The notes under the pieces were generated by a model. That model was not told the DNA's origin. It saw nothing but the letters and a program-made list of their open reading frames with translations, and ran no database searches. A stretch of 64,000 bases of DNA from Phycisphaerales bacterium (lineage in GTDB: Bacteria > Planctomycetota > Phycisphaerae > Phycisphaerales > SM1A02): positions 1 to 64,000 of the forward strand of contig JAQWMQ010000023.1 of the NCBI GenBank assembly GCA_029246705.1, read 5' to 3'. The position numbers were made by a program, and so were the translations under genes. Of this stretch, positions 28,324 through 37,347 are shown piece by piece. Position 1 is the stretch's first letter. Each line of letters starts with the position of its first letter.

Positions 28324-29919
28324 TCACCCGCCGAGCGTCGACTTCAGGAAGGATCGGTCGATCTTCCCGTTGTCGGTGATGGGAAGCTCATCCATCACGA
28401 TGATCGGCTTGGGACACATGAACACCGGAAGCCGGCTGGCAAGTTCGCTCGCGATGCGTGATTCGTCGATGGACGAAGCCTGGACGAAGGCGACCACGCC
28501 ATCAGCGGAGCCGGGTGCGGTCTCGGGCCAGCCCAGGGCGGCCACCGGAGCACGAACGCATTCACGCAGGGCGCCTTCGATCTCACCAAGTTCGACTCGG
28601 TGACCCCTGATCTGTATCTGGTCATCGAATCGGCCGAGGAATTCGAAGGGCTCGTCGGAAACCGGCAGGACCACGCGATCCCCGGTGCGGTAATAGACAA
28701 GGCCGCTGGGATCCGACGTCGTGTAGGCGGACATGGTCTTCGACGGATCATTCCAGTACCCGAGACTGACCTGCGGTCCTGCCAGCCAGAGCTCGCCTGA
28801 TTCGCCGGGCTGTACATCGATCCCATTCTCGTCGACGACCCGGACCTTCATGCCGGGAACGGGCCAGCCGATGGGGACACCTCCGCCGTTGCATTCCTCG
28901 GGAGATTCGGATCCCCACGGGTAATGAAGACTGGTCACCGTCGTTTCGGTGGGTCCGTAGTGATTTTCAAGCCTGCAGTTGGGTGCAGCTGCGGCCCAGC
29001 CCTCGGCCAGGACCTGCGGAAGAACCTCACCACCGAAGACGGTCACGCGCAGCGTGGGGAAGAGATCGGGCTTGAGCCTGCCCAGGCGCTGCATCGCCGA
29101 TGCGGCGGAAGGAACGAAGAGGAAGTAGGAAAGAGACTCTCGAATGATGAACTCATCGATCTTGAGCAGGTCGAGGTCGGTCGGGATGCACAAGGTGCCA
29201 CCAACCTCCCATGCAATCCAGATATCCATGACGGCGGCATCGAATGACGTCTCCGGCATCTGGGAGAAGCGGTCCAGCGAGTCGATGTCCCATCCGGACA
29301 AGAGCATGCCGTCGACGAGGGACGTGACGTTGCCCTGCTTCACGGTGACGCCCTTGGGTTCACCGGTGCTTCCGGATGTGAAGAGAACGTAAGCCAGATC
29401 TTCGGAGCCCACGTTCGGCTCCACCCATTGCTCATGCGACTCGAGATCGCCTCGGCCAAGCCACGTCTGTTCCGGCCATCTTTCGCAGAGATCGGCGACG
29501 TCGTCTCGGTGCGGGAGCACCCAGGTTCGAGGTTGATCCGAGATGAGTCCGGGAATGCAGTGCTCGGACTGCGGATCGACCAGCACCGCGGTGACACCAC
29601 ATCGTTCCATGCAGGACCGGAGACGATCATGTGGGTACTTCGGGTTCAGTGGGAGGTAGCCGTCTCCTCGCATGAGCGCGGCAAGGAGTCCGCCGTAGCT
29701 CATCGCGCTCTTTCGACCCAGCACCGCAGTGAGTCCCGATTCGCCGCGATCATGCTTTTGCAGAGTCACGGCAAGCCCGGATGCAAACTCGTAGAGCTCT
29801 CTGTAAGTCATGACTGAATCATGAAAGCTGAGAGCATGGCGGTCCGGGTGCTGATTGACACTGTTCAAAAAACCACGGAACAGTGGCCGCCCGCTTGTAT
29901 TCGTATTCTTTGAAATCAT
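28324..29919 (-). CDS. Stand-alone amino-acid adenylation enzyme, copy 1
   Basis: A 531-residue ANL-superfamily enzyme of the NRPS A-domain/DltA type, which activates a carboxylic acid (probably an amino acid) as its adenylate. Visible core motifs are A2-like LNPKYPHDRL, A3 YVLFTSGSTGEPKGVTV, A5 ENHYGPTETTVTS, A7 YYRTGDRV, A8 GRFDDQIQIRGHRVELGEIE and the A10 lysine in DNGKIDRSFL. No carrier, condensation or thioesterase domain is attached. The start ATG follows a C-rich tract on the coding strand with no ribosome site. It is a close paralogue of the next gene. The substrate and its acceptor are unknown. Confidence 0.92.
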   Translation of the reverse strand: MISKNTNTSGRPLFRGFLNSVNQHPDRHALSFHDSVMTYRELYEFASGLAVTLQKHDRGESGLTAVLGRKSAMSYGGLLAALMRGDGYLPLNPKYPHDRLRSCMERCGVTAVLVDPQSEHCIPGLISDQPRTWVLPHRDDVADLCERWPEQTWLGRGDLESHEQWVEPNVGSEDLAYVLFTSGSTGEPKGVTVKQGNVTSLVDGMLLSGWDIDSLDRFSQMPETSFDAAVMDIWIAWEVGGTLCIPTDLDLLKIDEFIIRESLSYFLFVPSAASAMQRLGRLKPDLFPTLRVTVFGGEVLPQVLAEGWAAAAPNCRLENHYGPTETTVTSLHYPWGSESPEECNGGGVPIGWPVPGMKVRVVDENGIDVQPGESGELWLAGPQVSLGYWNDPSKTMSAYTTSDPSGLVYYRTGDRVVLPVSDEPFEFLGRFDDQIQIRGHRVELGEIEGALRECVRAPVAALGWPETAPGSADGVVAFVQASSIDESRIASELASRLPVFMCPKPIIVMDELPITDNGKIDRSFLKSTLGG

Positions 29920-29940
29920 GTGGGGTGGGGGTGGGGTGGG
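29920..29940 (+). other. Potential G-quadruplex tract at the start of adenylation gene copy 1
   Basis: Four G runs of 4, 5, 4 and 3 bases separated by single T form a textbook G-quadruplex motif on the plus strand, directly next to the start codon of the minus-strand gene. The mRNA carries the complementary C-rich tract where a ribosome binding site would be expected. Confidence 0.6.
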
Positions 29941-30081
29941 TATCAGTTGTGTTCGATTGATGGCACAAAAGTGTGAACCACATCATTCGGCATAACACCC
30001 GTATTAATCAACAACCTCGTTTGAAAGTAACGACAAACAAACGTATCAGTTCATGCGCCGATTGACGGTTGTCGAAACAGG

Positions 30082-31674
30082 CTAAGAAGCGAGTCCCGCT
30101 CTCAGTGCATTGCGATCAATTTTCCCGTTGGGATTCGTCGGCAGTTGTTCCTTGCAGATGATCTGCCGAGGGCGCATGTAGTCGGGAAGACAAGTCGCAA
30201 GCGTTTCACGAATAACCGTGATACGAGCTTCCGAACATGAACCCTGGATGAAGGCGACGAGGCCGTCCGCCGCCCCGTCCGCACACTCGGGCCAGCCCAG
30301 AACGACAACTTCATCGAAACCGGAAACCTTGCGCATGAGAGTCTCGACCTCGCCAACTTCGACCCGATGACCGCGGATCTGCACCTGGTCGTCGAAACGT
30401 CCTATAAAGCTGAGCGGGGATTCGTCACATGCCCGGATGACATGATCTCCGGTTCGGTAGTAGAGACGGTCGGACCCGTTGATCTTCAGGAAGGAATCCC
30501 TGGTGCGATCAGGACGATTCCAATACCCCATGGCCACCTGGGGACCAGCCAGATAGAGCTCGCCCGAATCACCCGGCTCGACGTCATTCTGATCGACATC
30601 GAGAATTCTCAGTTCGAACCCGGGCATCGCATGACCGATGGGCACGGCGTTTCCGGCACACTTCGCAGAAGAGGCCTCCGACCAGCGATACCGGGTGCTG
30701 GTCACGGTGCACTCAGTCGGTCCGTAATGGTTTTCGATGATGCAGTTGGGAGCTGCGGCGGACCACGCCTTGGCGACATCATGTGGCAGGACCTCGCCGC
30801 CGAAGATGGTGATACGAAGGTCAGGGAAGCTGCCCGGCTTGAGCAGGTTCAATCGGTGCAGCTTGGATACCAGCGACGGCACGAAGGTCCATACGGTGAG
30901 TCTTTCACGACGTATGTACTCATGAGCCTTGAGCTGATCCAGATCGCTGGGAATGCAGAGAGTCCCGCCGATCTCCCAACAGACCCAGACATCACTGACC
31001 GACGCATCGAAGGAAAGTTCCGGCATCTGGGAGAAGCGATCTTCAGCGATCGGCTCCACGGTATCGATGTATCCGTCCACGAACGAATTGACGTTGCTGT
31101 GCGTGACGACCACGCCCTTCGGTTCTCCAGTGCTTCCGGAGGTGAACAGAACGTAGGCGATGTCATCAGGATCGGATTCAAGCGAAACCAGATCCTCCTT
31201 TGAACGCAGGTCGCCCCTTCCGATCCAGACCTGGTCCGGCCAACGGCGCCGATGGACATCGGGGTCCTCATTGTCGGGAAGGATCCAGACACGACTGGTG
31301 TCGTCGACGAGATGCTCCAGAAGAGCCTCGCTCTTCTGGTCCACGATCACGGCGCTGGCCCTCGAAAGTGAAAGGGTCTTATGGAGTCGGTTCGCGGGAT
31401 ACTTCGGATTCAGCGAAACGTAGCCGTGCCCACTGAGGACCACGCCGAGAATTCCTGCATAGCTCACGAGACTGCGTCGACCGAGCACGCAGACGAGCGG
31501 CTGTTCATCATCGCCGTGCTGCTGAAGGGTCGCTGCAAGCGAAGCAGCGATCTCATGCAGATCAGCGTAGGTGTGAACCCGCCCCCCCACTTCAAGCGCG
31601 GAATGATCGCTTCGAGAGTCCACGTTGGCGAGGAATCCGGCACAAAGCTGACGCTGGACACATCGAGTTTTCAC
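30082..31674 (-). CDS. Stand-alone amino-acid adenylation enzyme, copy 2
   Basis: A 530-residue paralogue of the adjacent adenylation enzyme, similar along the whole length. Core motifs: A3 YVLFTSGSTGEPKGVVV, A5 ENHYGPTECTVTS, A7 YYRTGDHV, A8 GRFDDQVQIRGHRVEVGEVE, and A10 lysine in PNGKIDRNAL. The start is taken as GTG at 31674, because AGGGGG precedes it at good spacing and it gives nearly the same length as copy 1. An ATG at 31833 would add 53 residues unlike the paralogue. No carrier protein is encoded nearby. Differences at the pocket-lining region between A4 and A6 could mean a different substrate. Confidence 0.9.
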   Translation of the reverse strand: MKTRCVQRQLCAGFLANVDSRSDHSALEVGGRVHTYADLHEIAASLAATLQQHGDDEQPLVCVLGRRSLVSYAGILGVVLSGHGYVSLNPKYPANRLHKTLSLSRASAVIVDQKSEALLEHLVDDTSRVWILPDNEDPDVHRRRWPDQVWIGRGDLRSKEDLVSLESDPDDIAYVLFTSGSTGEPKGVVVTHSNVNSFVDGYIDTVEPIAEDRFSQMPELSFDASVSDVWVCWEIGGTLCIPSDLDQLKAHEYIRRERLTVWTFVPSLVSKLHRLNLLKPGSFPDLRITIFGGEVLPHDVAKAWSAAAPNCIIENHYGPTECTVTSTRYRWSEASSAKCAGNAVPIGHAMPGFELRILDVDQNDVEPGDSGELYLAGPQVAMGYWNRPDRTRDSFLKINGSDRLYYRTGDHVIRACDESPLSFIGRFDDQVQIRGHRVEVGEVETLMRKVSGFDEVVVLGWPECADGAADGLVAFIQGSCSEARITVIRETLATCLPDYMRPRQIICKEQLPTNPNGKIDRNALRAGLAS

Positions 31675-32154
31675 GCGAACCGCCCCCTCGCAGCAACGAC
31701 CGGCAGTTTTGGACAATGGGTGGAATCGTGGGTCAAACGAACTGAGAAATGTACCGTCTTCATGAATGTCATCACACAAGAATCTAACACGTTCCAGACT
31801 GTTGAAAAAGATCGTTTCATAGGGATGCTTCACTCCGTGAAAATCATGCGCACTGCTTCCTCATGATGATTCGATCTGGAACCAGACCACTGATGATTAC
31901 CGGTTGATGCCACAGTCAGGGCATTGTCATCGAGTCATTCATGATGCCGATAACTTGCAATGGAAGCGGGCCTTGCCGTTATAATCAAGGTTTCTCATGG
32001 AGAAGATGTTTTCATGATGGCGACGAACTCCGATGGGATTAAATTCAATACTCACGGCGAATGCGGACACTCCCCTGCCTGCGACCAGAGTCGGCGACTT
32101 GCAGGGATGAAGACCGACTACGAACACATGACTCGTTCAAGACTGGAGGGTGAT
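31675..32154. other. Divergent intergenic region, 480 bases
   Basis: The region separates adenylation copy 2 (minus) from the first FG-GAP protein (plus). It is less GC-rich than its neighbours and contains short open frames, none with a convincing ribosome site. The only site I can support is the plus-strand promoter listed separately. The rest of the sequence shows no strong hairpin or repeat. Confidence 0.5.
31955..31985 (+). promoter_or_regulatory. Candidate sigma-70-type promoter for FG-GAP gene 1
   Basis: TTGCAA at 31955-31960 and a perfect TATAAT at 31980-31985, separated by 19 bases, lie upstream of the FG-GAP/UnbV gene. The predicted transcript would have a leader of about 160 bases. 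Spacing is two bases longer than ideal. Confidence 0.4.
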
Positions 32155-33921
32155 ATGAGAAAGCAAAGCCCGTTGCTCGTGGCAACAGCAGCAGCCATCC
32201 TGGCCTCCAGCATGACCATGGCTGGAGACGTCCTGTTCACGGAAGTGACGGACGAAGTGGGCATTGACTTCGAGATCGACACCCCTCCAAAGTGGATTCT
32301 GAACAATTCACACTTCTACGGTGGCGTCGGTGTCGCGGATTTCGACGGCAACGGCGCGGTTGACCTCTTCTTCTCGGGCGTCGGCAACACCAACGACACC
32401 CTCTACCTCAACGACGGGGCCGGCAACTTCACCGACGTCTCGGCCGAATGGGGCCTCGACGACATGCACTTCTCATGTGGAGTGGGCGCCGGGGACATCG
32501 ACAACGACGGATGGATCGATATCGTGGTCGGCAGTGCCGGACCCGCTTCGATCCCGGGAGGAAGCCCCGGCGGCTACCGGTTGTACAAGAACATCAACGG
32601 AACACGATTCGAGGACATCGCGGAAAGTGCCGGCGTCCACGAGGTCGCTCCGGGAGAGGTGCAGCACCCGACGTTCGCGACCCCGGGAGACTTCAACGCG
32701 GATGGGCACCTTGATCTGATGTACGGATCCTGGCAGGTTCCCGCTGATGGCAACAAGTTCTACCTGAATGACGGCGACGGGACCTTCACCGACGTGACGA
32801 AGTCGATGGGGTTCTACAACTCGGTCCGACCGGTGAAGGGATTCTCCGCAAGCGTGGTCGACATGGACGGCGACCTGAACCCGGACATCGTCTGGGTGGC
32901 CGACTTCGGCAAGAGCGCGTACTTCAGGAACAACGGTGATGGAACCTTCACCGACCTGACCCCGGGCAATGGAACCGGCGTGGACGCCTCGGGCATGGGC
33001 AGTGCGATCCTGGACTTCAACAAGGACGGCAAGCTCGACTGGTTCGTGGGCGCCATTTACTACGAGGACGGAACGCCCTTTGCGAAATACAACGGCAACG
33101 CGTTGTACATGCAGATAGCCGATCACACCTTTGCCAACATCGCCGAGCCCTTTGGAATCCTGGACAGCGGGTGGTCATGGAGCTCGATCGCCGCGGATCT
33201 CGACAACGACGGCCTCGAGGAGATCATCGTCGGCAACGGCAGCAAGAACAACGCCGAGTTCCGTGATGAGTTGGAATACGTCTTCCAGCAGAACAACATC
33301 AACGGAACCTTCTACAACGTGACGTCAGAGAGCGGGATCGACCTGGCCTGCCAGGCGACGTCCTCCGCGGCATTCGACATGGAGGGCGACGGCGACCTGG
33401 ACCTGGTCTTCGTCTGCAACGACGGAGCAGCCCACATCTACCGGAACGACTCGACCAATCAAGGCTCATGGTTGCAGATCGAACTGGGCGGTGATCCTGC
33501 CAATGGAATTCCAAATCATGGATTCAACACCAGAGTCGAAGCCAGGGTCGGCTCGGTGGTTCACACGCGCTACATGGACGGACGCCCTTCATACGGAGCA
33601 TCAGGCCCACAGGCACTGCATTTCGGCCTTGGTGACACCGAAGTGGTCGACGAGCTGACGATTCGATGGATCAATGGCGATGTCGACGTCATGGAAGACG
33701 TTCCCGTGAACCAGGTACTCGTGGTGAGCCCGATCGACGCCATCATCGGTGATCTCAACGAAGACGGATTGGTGAACGGCACGGACCTGGCGGTGATGCT
33801 TGGCCAGTGGGGAGCATGCGTGGGCGATCCGGAGCTCTGCATTGCGGACCTCGACTCGGACGGTTTCGTCAACGGCGCCGACCTGTCACTGGTTCTCGGC
33901 AACTGGTCCCTGCTTCCCTGA
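32155..33921 (+). CDS. Exported FG-GAP/VCBS repeat protein with UnbV and dockerin-like domains, copy 1
   Basis: A 588-residue surface or secreted protein. The signal peptide is MRKQSPLLVATAAAILASSMTMA. A beta-propeller follows, of repeated calcium-binding FG-GAP/VCBS units such as VADFDGNGAVDLFFSG, GAGDIDNDGWIDIVVG and FDMEGDGDLDLVF. Next comes an ASPIC/UnbV-like module (RYMDGRPSYGASGPQALHFGLGDTE and TIRWINGD). The last 60 residues form a dockerin-like pair (GDLNEDGLVNGTDLAVMLGQWG and DLDSDGFVNGADLSLVLGNW). The start is set by GGAGGGT six bases before the ATG. The next gene is a close tandem paralogue. Function unknown; an adhesion or extracellular-assembly role is an inference. Confidence 0.9.
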   Translation: MRKQSPLLVATAAAILASSMTMAGDVLFTEVTDEVGIDFEIDTPPKWILNNSHFYGGVGVADFDGNGAVDLFFSGVGNTNDTLYLNDGAGNFTDVSAEWGLDDMHFSCGVGAGDIDNDGWIDIVVGSAGPASIPGGSPGGYRLYKNINGTRFEDIAESAGVHEVAPGEVQHPTFATPGDFNADGHLDLMYGSWQVPADGNKFYLNDGDGTFTDVTKSMGFYNSVRPVKGFSASVVDMDGDLNPDIVWVADFGKSAYFRNNGDGTFTDLTPGNGTGVDASGMGSAILDFNKDGKLDWFVGAIYYEDGTPFAKYNGNALYMQIADHTFANIAEPFGILDSGWSWSSIAADLDNDGLEEIIVGNGSKNNAEFRDELEYVFQQNNINGTFYNVTSESGIDLACQATSSAAFDMEGDGDLDLVFVCNDGAAHIYRNDSTNQGSWLQIELGGDPANGIPNHGFNTRVEARVGSVVHTRYMDGRPSYGASGPQALHFGLGDTEVVDELTIRWINGDVDVMEDVPVNQVLVVSPIDAIIGDLNEDGLVNGTDLAVMLGQWGACVGDPELCIADLDSDGFVNGADLSLVLGNWSLLP

Positions 33922-34147
33922 GGCCGAATGCCAGCCACGATTTCGTGATGCGACCCCTCCGGCGCCGGGTGGCAGCCGAGGATGGTTGCTCACAGGAAAG
34001 CCTTGAAAACAAGCTACGGATGTTTCATCGACTTGCGGATGAATTGTCTCGATAGTTACATACGTTCGATTAGAATGGTCGTTGGAGAACCAAACCTGCG
34101 CGTTGACTGACTCGACATAACGGACTTCATCTTGAGGGGCATGAAAG

Positions 34148-35938
34148 ATGAGTACCGGTCACATTCATTTCGTCAGCCTTGGCGTCAAGAGCACGTCGCG
34201 CATGCTCCTCCTCATCATCATCATCGCAAACCGGCAGGCGACGACCGAAGACATCACCTTCACGGATGTCACGGATGAAGCAGGGATCGAGTTCGCACTG
34301 ATCCCGCCCGATGACTCGATGTTTCCAAACGGGCACTTCTTCGGGGGAGTCGGCCTCGCTGATTTCGACGGCAACGGAGCCGTGGACATCTACTTCAGCG
34401 GTGGCGGCGGAGATCATGACACGCTCTACCTGAACGATGGAACAGGCCACTTCACGGATGCCTCGCAGGCGTGGGGACTCGATGCGCGGGATCTGTCGTG
34501 CGGAGTCGGAGCCGGCGACCTGGACAATGACGGCTGGATCGACATCGTGGTGGCAAGTGCGGGCGACCCGGACGTGCCCGGTGGCCAGCCAGGAAACTAC
34601 CGCCTCTACAAGAACATCGAAGGAACCCGTTTCGAGGATGTCGCGACGCAAGCAGGCGTGCACAACGTCTCCCCCGGCTCCATCCAGCACCCAACCTTCG
34701 CCACCCCCGGCGACTTCAATGCAGACGGGCTGCTTGATCTGCTCTACGGATCGTGGCAGGTCGGAGCCGAAGGCAATCGTCTCTACACGAACGATGGCGA
34801 CGGCACCTTCACCGACGTCACGAAAGCAATGGGTTTCAAGCAAGAGCTGCATCTCGCCAGGAGCTTCTCGGTGAACGTCACCGACATGGACGGCGATCTC
34901 CACCCCGACATCACCTGGGTCGCCGATTTCAATCAGAGCAGGTACTTCAGGAACAACGGGGACGGCAGCTTCTCGAACATCGGGCAGACGAATGGAACCT
35001 GCCAGGACCAGACGGCAATGGGCAGTGCGATCCTTGATTTCAACAAGGACGGGCAACTGGACTGGTTCGTGAGTGCGATCTGGTACCACGAGGACGACAG
35101 GGCATACAACGGAAACGCCATGTACATGCAGATTGCGGAACATGAATTCGTCAACATCGCGGCACCACTGGCGATTCATGACAGTGGCTGGTCGTGGTCG
35201 TCGGTCGCCGCGGACCTGGACCAGGACGGCCTGCAGGAGATCGTGGTCGGCAACGGGAGCAGGTACCCCGACTTCATCAATGAAAGCGAGTACATATTCA
35301 AGCAGCACGACTTGAACGGAGCCTTCTACAACGTCACCTCGATGACCGGGCTGGATCTCGCATGCGAGGCGACTTCAGTGGCGGCGTTCGACATGGAGGG
35401 TGACGGTGATCTCGACCTGGTCTTCGTCTGCAACAAGTCCAGGGCAAGGCTGTATCGAAACGACTCGGTCGAGAAGGGTTCATGGTTGCAGATCTCCCTT
35501 GGGGGCGATCCCGCGAATCGAATACCCAACAATGGGTTCAACACCCGGGTCGAAGTCCAGATCGGAAACGATGTCCAGACTCGATACATGGACGGCAAGC
35601 CGTCCTATGGCGCATCAGGGCCCCAGACTCTTCACTTCGGACTCGGATCCAACGAGGAGATCGACCGGATCACGGTTCGGTGGATCAACGGACAGGTCAG
35701 CAGGCTGGACAACGTTCGTGCGAACCAGTTGATCCATGTCGACCCGCCGGGAAGCTTCGCCCAGGTGGATCTCGATGCCGATGGGCAGGTGGGCGGATCG
35801 GACCTGCTGATCCTTCTCAGCAGCTGGGGCCTGTGCGAGGGAGGCAATGGAAGCTGCCCTGCAGACTTCAATCTGGACGGAGAAGTCAGCGGATTCGACC
35901 TGAGCACCCTGCTCGGGCACTGGACGGACTCCCCCTGA
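34148..35938 (+). CDS. Exported FG-GAP/VCBS repeat protein with UnbV and dockerin-like domains, copy 2
   Basis: A 596-residue tandem paralogue of the preceding gene, with the same order of propeller, ASPIC/UnbV-like module (RYMDGKPSYGASGPQTLHFGLG) and C-terminal dockerin-like pair (VDLDADGQVGGSDLLILLSSWG and DFNLDGEVSGFDLSTLLGHW). The N-terminus differs: a hydrophobic run MLLLIIIIANRQA begins only after about 18 polar residues and is short for a signal peptide, so export may be weaker or the start may lie at the internal ATG (MLLLIII). GAGGGG lies upstream of the first ATG. The 226-base gap after copy 1 holds no clear terminator, so the two could share a transcript. Confidence 0.88.
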   Translation: MSTGHIHFVSLGVKSTSRMLLLIIIIANRQATTEDITFTDVTDEAGIEFALIPPDDSMFPNGHFFGGVGLADFDGNGAVDIYFSGGGGDHDTLYLNDGTGHFTDASQAWGLDARDLSCGVGAGDLDNDGWIDIVVASAGDPDVPGGQPGNYRLYKNIEGTRFEDVATQAGVHNVSPGSIQHPTFATPGDFNADGLLDLLYGSWQVGAEGNRLYTNDGDGTFTDVTKAMGFKQELHLARSFSVNVTDMDGDLHPDITWVADFNQSRYFRNNGDGSFSNIGQTNGTCQDQTAMGSAILDFNKDGQLDWFVSAIWYHEDDRAYNGNAMYMQIAEHEFVNIAAPLAIHDSGWSWSSVAADLDQDGLQEIVVGNGSRYPDFINESEYIFKQHDLNGAFYNVTSMTGLDLACEATSVAAFDMEGDGDLDLVFVCNKSRARLYRNDSVEKGSWLQISLGGDPANRIPNNGFNTRVEVQIGNDVQTRYMDGKPSYGASGPQTLHFGLGSNEEIDRITVRWINGQVSRLDNVRANQLIHVDPPGSFAQVDLDADGQVGGSDLLILLSSWGLCEGGNGSCPADFNLDGEVSGFDLSTLLGHWTDSP

Positions 35939-36095
35939 ATTCGCTTCCTGCCAGCACCACCGAGTCTCGAACACCCCAGAACCCCCCACAGGGGCACAAA
36001 AGCCGCGATTACCTGCCACTGGTCCAGCTGGCGAGAGTATCATTTCGGGTCCACAAACCGCTTTTTCTCGTAGCGCAAATCCTGGAGACACAGAG

Positions 36096-37277
36096 ATGTC
36101 CACCACCAAGGCCATGATGATCCCCACACTCTTCGGAGCACTTCTGGCAACGGCACCCTTCGTGCCTGGCAGCATCGCCTCCGCTGCACCCCGGAATGAC
36201 ACGCTCGAGACCGAGAAGATCCCAGTGATCTATGAGATCCCTCTCAACAACCAGATGGGAACGGACATCCATGAAGACAACATCGATGATGTCATCAAGG
36301 ACGTCCGCAAGCAGTCGCCCCTTCCGGACGTGGTGGTGCTGACGATAGACTCCGCCGACACCGGAACGAACTACCACCTCCCCTCCATCGATCCGAAGGA
36401 ATTCGGAATGGTCGAGCTCGAGGCCTACAGAGGACTGGTCCGCAACCTTCACAACAACCTTCCCGGCAGCATCAAGCAGGTGGTCTGGGTCAAGGACAGT
36501 GTCGGGCTTTCTTCCCTGCTCGCCCTCTCGTGGCCTGAGATGTACATGGCCCCCGACGCCAGGCTCTACGGACTCTACAACGTCTACAAGGTCGCCCAGG
36601 GCTGGGCCGACGACGACGTGCGCGAGAAGATGGAAGAGGCCTGGGAAGGCATCGGCCGCGGCTTCCTTGAAATGGGCGGACACGGCGAAGCCGCACGTGA
36701 ACTCGGCAGCGCCATGATGGACCCCTCCAAGGTGCTGAGCGCCGACTTCAAGGGACGCAAGGTGATCTGGCGAGCGGACACCGATGGAACCGTGAAGGTC
36801 GACAGCAGTGACGAAAGAGTCGCCAACTTCATGGCGACCGAAGCCGAGGACACCATGCTCTGCGACGGACTCGCGGAGTCGATGGATGACCTGATGTTCC
36901 TCATGGGTTATCGCGAATACGAGACCAATGAGAGCGGCGTCAAGCTCGTGGAACGCTACAACGAGCAGTGGCGACGAAGCTACACGGACACCAACGACTG
37001 CCTGACCGACATTCAGCAGGGTCGCGGCGGCGGCAACGACCAGCTCAAGCAGCTGCTCAACCAGAAGCGACTCTGGGAGCAGATCCTTCGCAACATGAGG
37101 CGCTTCAACGCCGTCGAGCGCAGGCTCACCCGCGAAACCGGACTGACCAAGGACCGGGTTGAACTCATGATCGAGCAGCTCAACGACCAGATCCGCCAGG
37201 TCAAGGACGGCAACAGGGGCCGAGGCGGAAACGGACGTGGGTCCGGCGTCTCCGGTGGAGGTGGTCGCGGCAGGTGA
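36096..37277 (+). CDS. Exported ClpP/NfeD-fold protein, probably without catalytic serine
   Basis: A 393-residue exported protein (signal about 1-31, cleaved near IASAAP). It resembles the following gene: an alpha/beta core with VVVLTIDSAD, then KQVVWVKDSVGLSSLLAL followed by PEMYMAPDARLYGL, the layout of SppA/NfeD-type serine proteases of the ClpP/crotonase superfamily. Aligned with the neighbour, the position of the nucleophilic serine appears to be Gly. The C-terminus has a coiled-coil-like segment (about 300-375, ending LNDQIRQVKDG) and a Gly/Arg-rich tail. A substrate-binding or structural partner of the neighbour is possible. Gap to the next ATG is 70 bases. Confidence 0.75.
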   Translation: MSTTKAMMIPTLFGALLATAPFVPGSIASAAPRNDTLETEKIPVIYEIPLNNQMGTDIHEDNIDDVIKDVRKQSPLPDVVVLTIDSADTGTNYHLPSIDPKEFGMVELEAYRGLVRNLHNNLPGSIKQVVWVKDSVGLSSLLALSWPEMYMAPDARLYGLYNVYKVAQGWADDDVREKMEEAWEGIGRGFLEMGGHGEAARELGSAMMDPSKVLSADFKGRKVIWRADTDGTVKVDSSDERVANFMATEAEDTMLCDGLAESMDDLMFLMGYREYETNESGVKLVERYNEQWRRSYTDTNDCLTDIQQGRGGGNDQLKQLLNQKRLWEQILRNMRRFNAVERRLTRETGLTKDRVELMIEQLNDQIRQVKDGNRGRGGNGRGSGVSGGGGRGR

Positions 37278-37347
37278 TCGCGAGGCATCCCACACATCGA
37301 CAGTCATGCTCAACGGCCAGATCAACCCAACCCATCGAAGAACAACC

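Noticed and set aside
34044-34076. Promoter for FG-GAP copy 2 (TTGTCT and TAGAAT)
   Set aside because: The boxes are separated by 21 bases, too far for a standard sigma-70 promoter, and no better pair was found.
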